From positions 1 to 60,466 of the forward strand of contig NZ_LQOU01000012.1 in assembly GCF_002102155.1 (NCBI RefSeq): a stretch of DNA of 60,466 nt. Reading direction: 5' to 3'. The notes beneath the pieces are model-generated. The model saw only the letters and a program-made list of their open reading frames with translations, did no database searches and was not told the DNA's origin. The first letter of the stretch is position 1. Every line of letters begins with the position of its first letter. This document shows positions 23,411-34,717 of this stretch, one piece after another. The position numbers were made by a program, and so were the translations under genes. This stretch comes from Mycobacterium europaeum (lineage in GTDB: Bacteria; Actinomycetota; Actinomycetes; Mycobacteriales; Mycobacteriaceae).

Positions 23411-25123
23411 TCACGTGGAATCAGCGTAGGCGTCGGGCACCGCCTCGGAACGCGGGGTGGCCCGGGTGGTCTGGGTGGTCTCGGCCGCCGGGGCGGTCTC
23501 GACGGCGTCGGGAGGCGCTTCGGCGGCGTCGGCCGGCAGCCGCCGCCATGGCAGCCGGGTGTAGGTCAGCGCAATGAGCGCCGCCACGATGACGGTGCTG
23601 GCCAGGGTGGCGTCCACGATCTGGAACAGCGCGAAGCGGTCCCCGTTGGCCGTCGGGCCGAAGATCCCGACGACGAGGGTGATGACGATGACCGCCGCCC
23701 GGAACCCGCTGCGGGTCGCCCAGGCGGCCAGCGGGATGATCGCCCACAGCAGGTACCAGGGCTGCACGACGGGAAACAACAGCACGGTGACGCCCAGCGC
23801 CACGCCCAGGCCACCGATCGGGTGCAGGCGGCCGCGGAAGACGGCCACCAGCAGCCAGCCCACCATCACCGTGATGATCAGCACACCGATAAAACGGGTG
23901 AGCCCCAGCACCGCGGTGGTGTGATCGCCGAGCCCCAGCAGGATCCCCACCTGCCCGGTGCCCAGGGCCAGCAGCGTCGGCGGCGACAACCAGCTGCGCA
24001 CGACGTTGGCGGTGCCGAGGGTGTAGATCCAGCCGAACCCGAGCCCGCTGGCCCAGCCGACGACCGCCATCACCGCCAACGACAGCGCGGTCATCGCACC
24101 GCCCGCCAGCAGCAGCGCCCGCAGGTTCCCCCCGCAGCGGTAGGCCAGGGCCATCGTGACGAACCCGAGCGCCAGCAGCGACGGCAGCTTCACCTGCGAC
24201 GACAGCGTGATCAGGACGGCGCCGGCCAGCAGCATGCCCAGCGGTTCCCAGTCGGGGCCGGGCCGCCAGGAGGCGGGGAACAGCCGCGGCGCGTCGATGC
24301 CGCGCAGCGCGAACTCGGCCCCGGCCAGCATCAGCCCGAGCATCAGCGCCTCGTTGTGCACGCCGGCGACCAGATGCATGATCAGCAGCGGGTTGGCCGC
24401 GCCCAGCCACAGCGCGCTGACCTCGGCGACGCCGCAGCGCCGGGCCAGCCGCGGTGTCGCCCACACGATCAGTCCCACGCCGATCAGCTCCACCAGCCGG
24501 TGACACAGCACGGCGGCGACGATGTTCTCCCCGGTGATCGCCGAGATGCCGCGGCCGATCCACAGGAACAGCGGGCCGTAGGGCGCCGGCGTCTCCCGCC
24601 ACAAGGTGGGCACCGACAGCGTGAACACGTGCGACAGGCCCAGGCCGGACGCCGGACCCACCCGGTAGGGGTCGAGCCCTTCCAGCGAGATCTGGCTCTG
24701 GGCCAGGTAGGAGTAGACGTCCTTGCTGTACATCGGCGGCGCGATCAGCAGCGGCAGCACCCACAGCAGCAGGGTGCGGTCCAGGTCGCCGCGCGACATC
24801 CGCCTGCTGCCCAACGCGAACCGGCCGAGCATCAGCCAGGCCAGCGCCATCATGACCGCGCCGGTCGTCGTCATCGTCAACGACACCGTCTGGATCCGGG
24901 ACGGCAGGTTGAGCAACCGCACGCCGAAGGTGGGGTCCTGCACGACGGGCCGGGCTCCGGCGCCCAGCGCGCCGATCGCCATCAGGATGGTGCCGGTCGC
25001 CCCGAACAGGCGGGTGCGCTGCAGCGCGGTCAGCTCGGTATCGTTCAGCGGCGTGCCCACCGCCTGCTCGTCGCCATGCAGGCTGGCGATCGACGAGCTC
25101 AGCGCGTGGTGGCGGGCTGCCAT
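23411..25123 (-). CDS. mptB: Alpha-(1->6)-mannopyranosyltransferase MptB
   Basis: A GT-C family enzyme that starts the alpha-1,6-mannan core of lipomannan and lipoarabinomannan on the outer face of the plasma membrane, using polyprenyl-phosphate mannose. The 570-residue protein has about thirteen hydrophobic helices and the first-loop acidic motif PPMYSKDVYSYLAQSQI expected at the catalytic site. The C-terminal 50 residues are Ala/Thr/Pro-rich and variable. Corresponds to Rv1459c. A TAAGCT box (25135-25130) puts transcription start exactly on the ATG, so the mRNA is probably leaderless. Confidence 0.93.
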   Translation of the reverse strand: MAARHHALSSSIASLHGDEQAVGTPLNDTELTALQRTRLFGATGTILMAIGALGAGARPVVQDPTFGVRLLNLPSRIQTVSLTMTTTGAVMMALAWLMLGRFALGSRRMSRGDLDRTLLLWVLPLLIAPPMYSKDVYSYLAQSQISLEGLDPYRVGPASGLGLSHVFTLSVPTLWRETPAPYGPLFLWIGRGISAITGENIVAAVLCHRLVELIGVGLIVWATPRLARRCGVAEVSALWLGAANPLLIMHLVAGVHNEALMLGLMLAGAEFALRGIDAPRLFPASWRPGPDWEPLGMLLAGAVLITLSSQVKLPSLLALGFVTMALAYRCGGNLRALLLAGGAMTALSLAVMAVVGWASGLGFGWIYTLGTANVVRSWLSPPTLLALGTGQVGILLGLGDHTTAVLGLTRFIGVLIITVMVGWLLVAVFRGRLHPIGGLGVALGVTVLLFPVVQPWYLLWAIIPLAAWATRSGFRAAVIVITLVVGIFGPTANGDRFALFQIVDATLASTVIVAALIALTYTRLPWRRLPADAAEAPPDAVETAPAAETTQTTRATPRSEAVPDAYADST

Positions 25124-25129
25124 CCGTGC

Positions 25130-25135
25130 AGCTTA
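25130..25135 (-). promoter_or_regulatory. Candidate -10 box for leaderless mptB
   Basis: TAAGCT on the minus strand; +1 at seven bases from its last T is 25123, the first base of the mptB ATG. Confidence 0.5.
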
Positions 25136-25240
25136 GCTGCCGGGGGCTCGCCGCCCGCCGGCTCGCCCCGTCGCCATGACGTCCGCGGACGGCCACCCCG
25201 ACGGTCGTCCCGGCGCCGTTGTCCGGGCCGTCCTCACGCG

Positions 25241-25246
25241 TAGCCT
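25241..25246 (+). promoter_or_regulatory. Candidate -10 box for the HugZ-like gene
   Basis: TAGCCT fits TANNNT and predicts a start at 25253, one base before GTG 25254. This supports the shorter start of the downstream gene. Confidence 0.4.
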
Positions 25247-25253
25247 CGCGTTC

Positions 25254-26057
25254 GTGGCGATTCGCGACCATGGCGACCCCGGGGACCGACCCTCCGCACC
25301 CCCGCCCCTGCACCCACCGACCAACGACGCACGTCCGTCTGCGGCGGAACAGGCGCGCACCATCGCCGCCGCCACCAACGCCGCCACGATGGCCACCTTG
25401 ACCGCTGATGGCGACCCGTGGGCGTCGCTGGTGGCTTACGGCCTACTGGATGGGATGCCGGTGCTGTGCGTCTCGAGCCTGGCCGAGCACGGCCGCAACC
25501 TCGTGGGCGACCCAAGGGCCAGCTTGTCGATCGTGGCGGCCGGCGGCGACACCGATCCGCTGGCCCGCAGCCGGATCACCCTGGCCGGGCTGGTCGCAAA
25601 GCCCACTGGGTCCGGGCGCGACAAGGCCCGGGCGGCATACCTGGACTCGGTCCCCGCCGCCCGGTCCTACCTGGACTTCAACGACTTCAGCCTGTGGGTG
25701 CTACTAGTTCACCGGGTGCGGTGGGTGGGTGGATACGGCCGGATGGACTCGGCCACCGGCGACCAGTATGCCGCCGCCTCCCCGGATCCGATTGCGCCGG
25801 CGGCCGCCCGGGCCCGCGCCCATCTCAACGCCGACCACGCCGACGCCCTAGCGGCTATGGCCCGGACCTTCGGCGGCTACCCCGACACCGACAGCGCAAT
25901 GTGTACTGGCGTCGACCGCTACGGCCTCGATCTGCGGGTGGATACCCCCCGCGGAACCGCCTACGCCCGGGTCGGGTTTCCGGCAAGGCTGGACTCCGTG
26001 GACCAATTGCGTTCGGCCGCAGCGGATTTAGCCCGCGCAGCGGATCCCGGCTATTGA
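25254..26057 (+). CDS. HugZ-like flavin/heme split-barrel protein with DUF2470 domain
   Basis: A 267-residue protein. The first ~145 residues look like the pyridoxamine-phosphate-oxidase-like split barrel (ATNAATMATLTADGDPWASL, then VLCVSSLAEHGRNLVGDPRASLSIV). The rest has the DUF2470 pattern (ARAHLNADHADALAAMARTFGG, then GVDRYGLDLRVDTPRGTAYARVGF). This pairing is that of HugZ-type heme-degrading proteins and of chloroplast GluTR-binding proteins, so a heme-linked role is possible. GTG 25254 is chosen for its -10 spacing; ATG 25176 would add 26 Arg/Pro-rich residues. I do not recall a counterpart between Rv1459c and Rv1460. Confidence 0.78.
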   Translation: MAIRDHGDPGDRPSAPPPLHPPTNDARPSAAEQARTIAAATNAATMATLTADGDPWASLVAYGLLDGMPVLCVSSLAEHGRNLVGDPRASLSIVAAGGDTDPLARSRITLAGLVAKPTGSGRDKARAAYLDSVPAARSYLDFNDFSLWVLLVHRVRWVGGYGRMDSATGDQYAAASPDPIAPAAARARAHLNADHADALAAMARTFGGYPDTDSAMCTGVDRYGLDLRVDTPRGTAYARVGFPARLDSVDQLRSAAADLARAADPGY

Positions 26058-26139
26058 CCAACTCGGCGGCTCACACGCAAGCGCATGATCCGTAACGTCG
26101 TTTGACGATGAGCCGTCAAAAGCCGGGACCGCGTCGTTG

Positions 26140-26430
26140 CTACTTCTCTTCGCCGTCGGCCTTGCTCAGGGCCCGGTCCGCGGTCGAAACCAGCTTGCGG
26201 TTGAACTGATATTGGGCGGCGACGAGCTTGTCGGCCAGTTCGATGGCGGCGTCGACGATCTTCGTGCGGAGCGGTTGGACCGCCTCCGGGATTGCGTCGT
26301 CAAGGGTCTTGTGGAACGCGCGGAGCGCTTCGACTGCAGCGTGCTGTCCGGCCTTTGCCGATTCACGTACTTCGTCGAGCAGGTCGGTCGAACGCGATGT
26401 GATGGACTTCGATTCAGTTGTCTCAGCCAT
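26140..26430 (-). CDS. Small phasin-like helical protein
   Basis: A 96-residue protein starting MAETTESKSITSRSTDLLDE. Apart from both ends it is predicted helical and amphipathic (VEALRAFHKTLDDAIPEAV, then AIELADKLVAAQYQFNRKLV), like phasins or apolipoprotein-type surface helices. The ribosome site AGAAGGA is well placed eight bases before ATG 26430. The function is not known; binding to a hydrophobic surface such as lipid inclusions is an inference. It is monocistronic, divergent from sufR, and convergent with the HugZ-like gene. Confidence 0.7.
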   Translation of the reverse strand: MAETTESKSITSRSTDLLDEVRESAKAGQHAAVEALRAFHKTLDDAIPEAVQPLRTKIVDAAIELADKLVAAQYQFNRKLVSTADRALSKADGEEK

Positions 26431-26694
26431 GTCAAATCCTTCTGTGGGGGGTTTCAATACCACCGTCGACGCTATGGGGCGTGGAAGGCCCGGCACTACG
26501 GGCGAAGGTCCCATCGTGGCTGCCAATGGTCTTCGGCGTTGGCGAAGGCGCAGAGACGGGCCGCGACGAACATCCCGTCGGAACGCAAAGCGGCCGGTCC
26601 AGTAGCCTCGCTTTCGTGTGATTGACGAACCCGGGTCTGACCGGTCCAACGGCCACTGAGGGCACCCTTGGTGGACCGATCCCCGGAATTGCGT

Positions 26695-26710
26695 CACACT
26701 GGTGTTGTGA
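26695..26710 (+). promoter_or_regulatory. SufR operator and overlapping sufR -10
   Basis: ACACT-GGTGT-TGTGA (26696-26710) matches the ACACT-N5-TGTGA motif I remember as the target of Mtb SufR (Rv1460). CACACT (26695-26700) also fits a -10, predicting transcription from 26707, the GTG of sufR. Bound SufR would cover -12 to +4 and block its own operon. The rest of the 276-bp gap shows no other obvious site. Confidence 0.75.
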
Positions 26711-27465
26711 AATTCCGGACCGGCCTCGATGACGCTGCCGTCAGCACGGCGGCGGCGGTGCCGGATGGTCACACCCGCCGCGCCATCGTGCGCCTGCTGG
26801 TGGAGTCCGGATCGATCACCGCCGGCGAGATCGGCGGCCGGCTCGGGCTGGCGGCCGCTGGCGTGCGGCGCCATCTCGACGCCCTGATCGAGGCGGGCGA
26901 CGCCGAGTCGGTGCCCGCCGCGTCCTGGCAGCAGGCGGGGCGCGGGCGTCCCGCCAAGCGGTTCCGGCTGACTGCGGCGGGCCGCGCCAAGCTCGAGCAC
27001 GCCTACGACGACCTGGCGGCGGCGGCTATGCGCCAGCTCCGCGAGATCGGCGGGGAGGACGCGGTACGCACGTTCGCCCGGCAGCGCATCGACACGATCC
27101 TGGCCGGCGTGCCGGCCGCGGGCAGCGAGGACGACGCCGAAGTCGAGGCCGCCGCCGAGCGGGTGGCCGGCGCGCTCACCAAGGCGGGTTACGTCGCCAC
27201 CACGGCACGCGTGGGCGGCCCGATCCACGGCGTGCAGATCTGCCAGCACCACTGCCCGGTGTCGCACGTCGCCGAGGAATTCCCGGAGTTGTGCGAGGCC
27301 GAGCAGCAGGCCATGGCCGAGGTGCTCGGGACCCACGTGCAGCGGTTGGCGACCATCGTCAACGGGAACTGCGCCTGCACCACCCACGTGCCTCTCACTG
27401 TCCCTAGTTCGAAGGCGCCCAGCCCGCGCCCCGACCCCACGAGCATCGAAGGAGCGTCGCTATGA
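26707..27465 (+). CDS. sufR: SufR, Fe-S sensing repressor of the suf operon
   Basis: A 252-residue ArsR/DeoR-like winged-helix regulator that represses suf genes when it holds a [4Fe-4S] cluster. The DNA-binding part spans residues 20-75 ([30 protein letters not shown]). The cluster ligands are in [21 protein letters not shown] and [10 protein letters not shown] selected GTG 26707 because the operator and -10 end there; a TTG at 26668 would add 13 residues and place the operator inside the gene. ATGA overlap with sufB shows it is the first gene of sufRBDCSUT. Confidence 0.92.
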   Translation: MKFRTGLDDAAVSTAAAVPDGHTRRAIVRLLVESGSITAGEIGGRLGLAAAGVRRHLDALIEAGDAESVPAASWQQAGRGRPAKRFRLTAAGRAKLEHAYDDLAAAAMRQLREIGGEDAVRTFARQRIDTILAGVPAAGSEDDAEVEAAAERVAGALTKAGYVATTARVGGPIHGVQICQHHCPVSHVAEEFPELCEAEQQAMAEVLGTHVQRLATIVNGNCACTTHVPLTVPSSKAPSPRPDPTSIEGASL

Positions 27466-28919
27466 CCCTCACGCCCGAGGCCCAGCAGGCCATCAAGACG
27501 GCAGACGGGCCGTTGACCCAGGAGGAGGCCATCGCCTCCCTGGGCCGCTACGGCTACGGCTGGGCGGACTCGGACGTCGCGGGCGCCAGCGCACAACGCG
27601 GGCTGTCCGAGGCGGTGGTCCGTGACATCTCGGCGAAGAAGAACGAGCCCGACTGGATGCTGCAGATGCGCCTGAAGGCGCTGCGCATCTTCGACCGCAA
27701 GCCGATGCCGACGTGGGGCTCCAACCTCGAGGGCATCGACTTCGACAACATCAAGTACTTCGTGCGGTCCACCGAGAAGCAGGCCGCCACGTGGGATGAC
27801 CTGCCCGAGGACATTCGGAACACCTACGACAGGCTGGGCATCCCGGAGGCCGAGAAGCAGCGCCTGGTCGCCGGTGTGGCCGCGCAGTACGAGTCCGAGG
27901 TGGTGTACCACCAGATCCGCGAAGACCTTGAGGCGCAAGGGGTTATCTTCGTCGACACCGACACCGGGCTGCGCGAGCACAACGACCTCTTCCAGCAGTA
28001 CTTCGGCACGGTGATCCCGGCGGGGGACAACAAGTTCTCCGCGCTGAACACCGCGGTGTGGAGTGGCGGCTCGTTCATCTACGTCCCGCCGGGGGTGCAC
28101 GTCGACATCCCGCTGCAGGCCTACTTCCGGATCAACACCGAGAACATGGGTCAGTTCGAGCGGACGCTGATCATCGTCGACGAGAACGCGTACGTGCATT
28201 ACGTGGAGGGCTGCACCGCGCCGATCTACAAGTCGGATTCGCTGCACTCGGCGGTGGTGGAGATCATCGTCAAGCCCGGCGGGCGTTGCCGTTACACCAC
28301 CATCCAGAACTGGTCGAACAACGTCTACAACCTGGTCACCAAGCGGGCCCGCGCGGAAGCCGGCGCCACCATGGAGTGGGTCGACGGCAACATCGGGTCC
28401 AAGGTGACCATGAAGTACCCGGCGGTGTGGATGACCGGGGAGCACGCCAAGGGCGAGGTGTTGTCGATCGCCTTCGCCGGCGAGGGCCAGCACCAGGATG
28501 CCGGAGCCAAGATGCTGCACCTGGCGCCGAACACGTCGAGCAACATCGTCTCGAAGTCGGTGGCCCGCGGCGGCGGCCGCACCTCCTACCGCGGCCTGGT
28601 GCAGGTGAACAAGGGCGCGCACGGCTCCCGCTCCAGCGTGAAATGCGATGCGCTGCTTGTCGATACGATCAGCCGCAGCGACACCTACCCCTACGTCGAC
28701 ATCCGCGAGGACGACGTCACCATGGGTCACGAGGCCACCGTGTCCAAGGTCAGCGACAACCAGCTGTTCTACCTGATGAGCCGCGGGCTGACCGAGGAAG
28801 AGGCGATGGCGATGGTGGTGCGCGGCTTCGTCGAGCCGATCGCCAAGGAACTGCCCATGGAGTACGCCCTCGAGCTCAACCGGCTGATCGAGCTGCAGAT
28901 GGAAGGTGCGGTCGGCTAG
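27462..28919 (+). CDS. sufB: SufB, Fe-S cluster scaffold subunit (no intein)
   Basis: Central scaffold of the SufBCD complex, where Fe-S clusters are built in the cytosol. The 485-residue protein has the C-terminal beta-helix domain with [21 protein letters not shown] and [24 protein letters not shown]. In Mtb the gene (Rv1461) is 846 codons because of an intein; here the sequence is continuous and intein-free. It overlaps sufR by ATGA and sufD by TAGTG. Confidence 0.97.
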   Translation: MTLTPEAQQAIKTADGPLTQEEAIASLGRYGYGWADSDVAGASAQRGLSEAVVRDISAKKNEPDWMLQMRLKALRIFDRKPMPTWGSNLEGIDFDNIKYFVRSTEKQAATWDDLPEDIRNTYDRLGIPEAEKQRLVAGVAAQYESEVVYHQIREDLEAQGVIFVDTDTGLREHNDLFQQYFGTVIPAGDNKFSALNTAVWSGGSFIYVPPGVHVDIPLQAYFRINTENMGQFERTLIIVDENAYVHYVEGCTAPIYKSDSLHSAVVEIIVKPGGRCRYTTIQNWSNNVYNLVTKRARAEAGATMEWVDGNIGSKVTMKYPAVWMTGEHAKGEVLSIAFAGEGQHQDAGAKMLHLAPNTSSNIVSKSVARGGGRTSYRGLVQVNKGAHGSRSSVKCDALLVDTISRSDTYPYVDIREDDVTMGHEATVSKVSDNQLFYLMSRGLTEEEAMAMVVRGFVEPIAKELPMEYALELNRLIELQMEGAVG

Positions 28920-30102
28920 TGACGGGATTGACTGAGGCGGTTGAGGGTTCGGCCCTCGCCGCAGCCAACAAAGGTGAGCTGTTCGCGTCCTTCGACGTGG
29001 ACGCCTTCGAGGTGCCCGGCGGGCGCGACGAGATCTGGCGGTTCACCCCGCTGCGGCGGCTGCGCGGGCTGCACGACGGCTCGGCCCGGGCCACGGGCGC
29101 GGCGCGGATCGACGTCAGCGAACAGCCCGGCGTGCAGGTCGAGACCGTCCGCCGCGGTGACGAGCGGCTCGGCCGCGGCGGCGTGCCCACCGACCGTGTT
29201 GCCGCGCAAGCATTTTCGTCGTTCAATTCCGCGACGCTGGTGAGCGTCGGGCGGGACACGCAGGTCGCCGAGCCGATCAACATCGCCGTGACGGGTCCCG
29301 GGGCCGGCGCGGTTGCCTACGGGCACCTGCAGATCAGCATCGCCGAACTCGGCGAGGCCGTCGTGGTGATCGACCACCGGGGCAGCGGAACCTACGCCGA
29401 CAACGTCGAATTCATCGTCGGCGACGCCGCCCGGCTCACCGTCGTGTGGGTTGCGGACTGGGCCGACGACATGGTGCACCTGTCCGCGCACCACGCCAGG
29501 CTGGGCAAGGACGCGGTGCTGCGGCACGTCGCCGTCACCCTGGGCGGCGAGGTGGTGCGGATGTCGGCCAACGTGCGGTACGCCGCCCCGGGCGGGGACG
29601 CGGAGCTGCTCGGGCTGTACTTCGCCGACGACGGGCAGCACCTGGAGTCGCGGCTGCTGGTCGACCACGCGCAGCCCAACTGCAAATCCAACGTGCTCTA
29701 CAAGGGTGCGCTGCAAGGAGATCCGGCGTCGGAGCGGCCCGATGCGCACACCGTCTGGGTGGGTGACGTGCTGATCCGCGCCGAGGCCACCGACACCGAG
29801 ACCTTCGAGGTGAACCGCAACCTGGTGCTCACCGACGGGGCGCGCGCCGACTCGGTGCCCAACCTCGAGATCGAGACCGGCGAGATCGTCGGCGCCGGAC
29901 ACGCCAGCGCCACCGGGCGTTTCGACGACGAGCAACTGTTCTACCTGCGGGCGCGCGGTATCCCGGAAGACCAGGCGCGGCGGCTGGTGGTGCGCGGCTT
30001 CTTCGGCGAGATCATCTCCAAGATCGCCGTGCCGGACATCCGGGAACGCCTGACCGTCGCCATCGAACACGAACTGGAAATCACGGAGAAGACAACGGAC
30101 TC

Positions 30103-30106
<4 letters not shown>
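28919..30106 (+). CDS. sufD: SufD, Fe-S assembly scaffold subunit
   Basis: Paralogue of SufB that pairs with it in the SufBC2D complex and helps iron entry. The 395-residue protein has the usual beta-helix with ESRLLVDHAQPNCKSNVLYKGAL and the C-terminal helical part DDEQLFYLRARGIPEDQARRL. GTG 28919 overlaps the sufB stop by one base; in-frame sequence upstream of it lies within sufB and is a shadow. Overlaps sufC by ATGA. Confidence 0.96.
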
Positions 30107-32603
<2,497 letters not shown>

Positions 32604-32629
<26 letters not shown>

Positions 32630-32951
32630 CGAATTTCTTGCCGACCTCGAGGAGGCGATGCGCGACGTCGTCGACCCCGAATTGGGCATCAACGTCGTGG
32701 ATCTCGGGCTGGTGTACGGCCTCAACGTGGAAGAGGGCGACGAGGGAACCGTCGCCCTGCTCGACATGACGCTGACCTCAGCCGCCTGCCCGCTGACCGA
32801 CGTCATCGAGGACCAGTCCCGCAGCGCGCTCGTCAGCAGCGGGCTGGTCGACGACCTGCGGATCAACTGGGTGTGGAACCCGCCGTGGGGCCCGGACAAG
32901 ATCACCGAGGACGGACGCGAACAACTGCGCGCCCTCGGCTTCACCGTCTAA
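32604..32951 (+). CDS. sufT: SufT, DUF59/MIP18-family Fe-S maturation factor
   Basis: A 115-residue DUF59 protein that helps deliver Fe-S clusters. The family core DVVDPELGINVVDLGLVYG and LTSAACPLTD, holding the reactive Cys, is present. It corresponds to Rv1466. The ATG lies inside the end of sufU with an AGGAGAAGG ribosome site. Last gene of the suf operon. Confidence 0.94.
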
Positions 32952-32960
32952 AGGCTGCCC

Positions 32961-33005
32961 CGGCGACCCGCTGCGCCCGGCTTCGCCGCGCTTGCGATCG
33001 CCGCT
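32961..33005. repeat. Third copy of the GC-rich interspersed element
   Basis: CGGCGACCCGCTGCGCCCGG and the following CTTCGCCGCGCTTGCGATCG match the 2236-2343 copies with two differences over about 43 bp. It fills the gap between the sufT stop and the end of the convergent lipoprotein-like gene. Confidence 0.75.
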
Positions 33006-33738
33006 AGAGGTGGAAGGGCAGGTGTGGCAGGTGCAGGTGGTGGTGCGGGCGCCCCATCGGCGGGCAGGTCTGCAGGCTGATGGTCGTGGCGTGCAGCACG
33101 CCGGCGTCCTCAATTCCCTGCGCTCCCATGCATTTTCCGTTCGCGATGGCCTGGGCGTCCGACGCCGTCTGCAGTTGGTATGAGGTCGAGTTCGCGACCG
33201 TCACGTTGGTCGGGGTCGCTTGCGCACCCATGCCGTTGACCGCGATGGTGTCGCCGGAGACCGACGTGACCGTGCCGTAGAAGCCGGCCGGCGGCGGGCA
33301 CTTGCCGTCGACGGCGGAGGTGATCGTCACCGCCTGCGCCTCGATCGCGCCACGGCTGGGCGCGCTCTGCGGGGTGGCGCGCACGTTGACGCAACTGCCG
33401 GGGGTGACGTCGGCCAGCTTGGCCGGGGTGACCTGCACGACCCGCGTCGACGGGGCGAAGTCCACCGTCGCGCTCCCGGTCCGTGTCCTGAGCCGGATCG
33501 TGCCGTCCGACACCGACTGGATCAGGCCCTCGACGTAATCCTTGCCCACGGGCGGGGGCGCCGGCGCCGCGCTGGGCGGCGCCGCGCTGGGCGGGGCCGC
33601 GGCCGCCACCGTCGGTTTAGCGGTATGGCCGGTCGTCGTGTCGCTCGACCGGCACATGGCGACGCCCAGCAGGACCACCGCGACGACGGCGACGAGCGCG
33701 AGCCGCGCCAGCCGCGGGTTCACCGAAGTCGCGGGCAT
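33004..33738 (-). CDS. Secreted or membrane-anchored DUF5666-like protein A with His-rich end
   Basis: A 244-residue protein with a hydrophobic N-terminal segment (residues 12-28) that ends VAMCRSSD. The Met before Cys makes it a poor lipobox, so it may be an uncleaved anchor. An Ala/Pro linker follows, then two small beta domains (VEGLIQSVSDGTIRLRT and YGTVTSVSGDTIAVNG) with repeated GSCVNV/GKC cysteines, like DUF5666. The C-terminus GRPHHHLHLPHLPFHL is His-rich and could bind metal. The ribosome site GGAGGTG precedes ATG 33738. It is a paralogue of the next gene. The function is unknown. Confidence 0.75.
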   Translation of the reverse strand: MPATSVNPRLARLALVAVVAVVLLGVAMCRSSDTTTGHTAKPTVAAAAPPSAAPPSAAPAPPPVGKDYVEGLIQSVSDGTIRLRTRTGSATVDFAPSTRVVQVTPAKLADVTPGSCVNVRATPQSAPSRGAIEAQAVTITSAVDGKCPPPAGFYGTVTSVSGDTIAVNGMGAQATPTNVTVANSTSYQLQTASDAQAIANGKCMGAQGIEDAGVLHATTISLQTCPPMGRPHHHLHLPHLPFHL

Positions 33739-33849
33739 CGACACACCTCCGAATGCGGGCTGGCCATCGCCAGCGAATACCCAGGCGAGCGCGGTGGTCA
33801 CGTCCGCGCTCGCCTGGTGTGACGGTTGTCTCGGCGGGTTCGGCGGCGG

Positions 33850-34632
33850 TCAGCCGTGGGCGTGCGGCAGCCCGGCCGGGCCGCCGCATTTCCCGTCGTT
33901 GGCCGCCCGGACGTTGATGCTGGTCGCCTGCAGCGCGCCGCTGTTGTCCTTGGTGCCGCGCGCGGTGAGGCACTTGCCCTGCGTGATCGCGTCCGTGGTG
34001 GCCGACGACTGCTTGGTGTACCTGGTCTTGTCGTCGACTGTCACGGCCGTCTGAGTGGTGTTGCCGCTCGGGTCGGTGCCCGTGACGTTGATGGTGTTAC
34101 CCGTCACCGAGGCCACCGAGCCCTGCACGGGCGCGGGCTTTGCCGGCGGTGGCGTCGGCGCCCCCGACGGGGCGGGGCCGGGTGAACCGCCGGGCGCGGC
34201 CGCCTTGGGCTTCGGGCAGGTGCCGTTGACCGACGGGCTGACCTTCACCGACGCCGCGGTCACCGGCTGCCCGCCTTGCCCCTGGTTTGCGGGCCGGACG
34301 GTGACGCAGTTGCCCGCGGTGACGTCGGTGAGCGCGGCGGGGGTGACCTCGGTGACCTTGGTCGTGGCCGTGAAGTTCACGGTGGCGGTGGCGTTGTCCT
34401 CTTGGGTCACCTGAACGGAGTTGCCCGCGACCGAGGCGATCAGGCCGCTGACGCGGGCCTCACCGGCGGCGGGCACCGGCGACGTGGTGGTCGAGGTGAC
34501 GGTGGAGGTGGACGTCGACGGCGGACTGGACTTGTTGGACGAGCCGCAGGCGGCGATGGACAGTGCGGTGGTTCCCGCGACGGCGACTACCGCGACGCGG
34601 GTGAACAGAGGCGTACGACTGCCGGCAGACAT
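33850..34632 (-). CDS. Lipoprotein, DUF5666-like protein B
   Basis: A 260-residue lipoprotein: a basic N-terminus, hydrophobic stretch and lipobox LSIAAC (Cys about residue 28), followed by a Ser/Thr linker. Two beta repeats (VSGLIASVAGNSVQVTQ and VQGSVASVTGNTINVTG), each followed by TKVTEVTP- or TRYTKQ-like strands and a conserved Cys (GNCVTV, GKCLTA), mirror the downstream paralogue. The end is GLPHAHG. ATG 34632 has a GGAG site. The two genes are 111 bp apart and have no counterpart I recall between Rv1466 and Rv1467c. Confidence 0.8.
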   Translation of the reverse strand: MSAGSRTPLFTRVAVVAVAGTTALSIAACGSSNKSSPPSTSTSTVTSTTTSPVPAAGEARVSGLIASVAGNSVQVTQEDNATATVNFTATTKVTEVTPAALTDVTAGNCVTVRPANQGQGGQPVTAASVKVSPSVNGTCPKPKAAAPGGSPGPAPSGAPTPPPAKPAPVQGSVASVTGNTINVTGTDPSGNTTQTAVTVDDKTRYTKQSSATTDAITQGKCLTARGTKDNSGALQATSINVRAANDGKCGGPAGLPHAHG

Positions 34633-34717
34633 CAACGTTTCTCCAATCGTGGTCAGCACCAACGAAAGGGTTTACCCGCCGAACCTGTACCTAACCTGTG
34701 TGTAATCGCGGAGGCGC

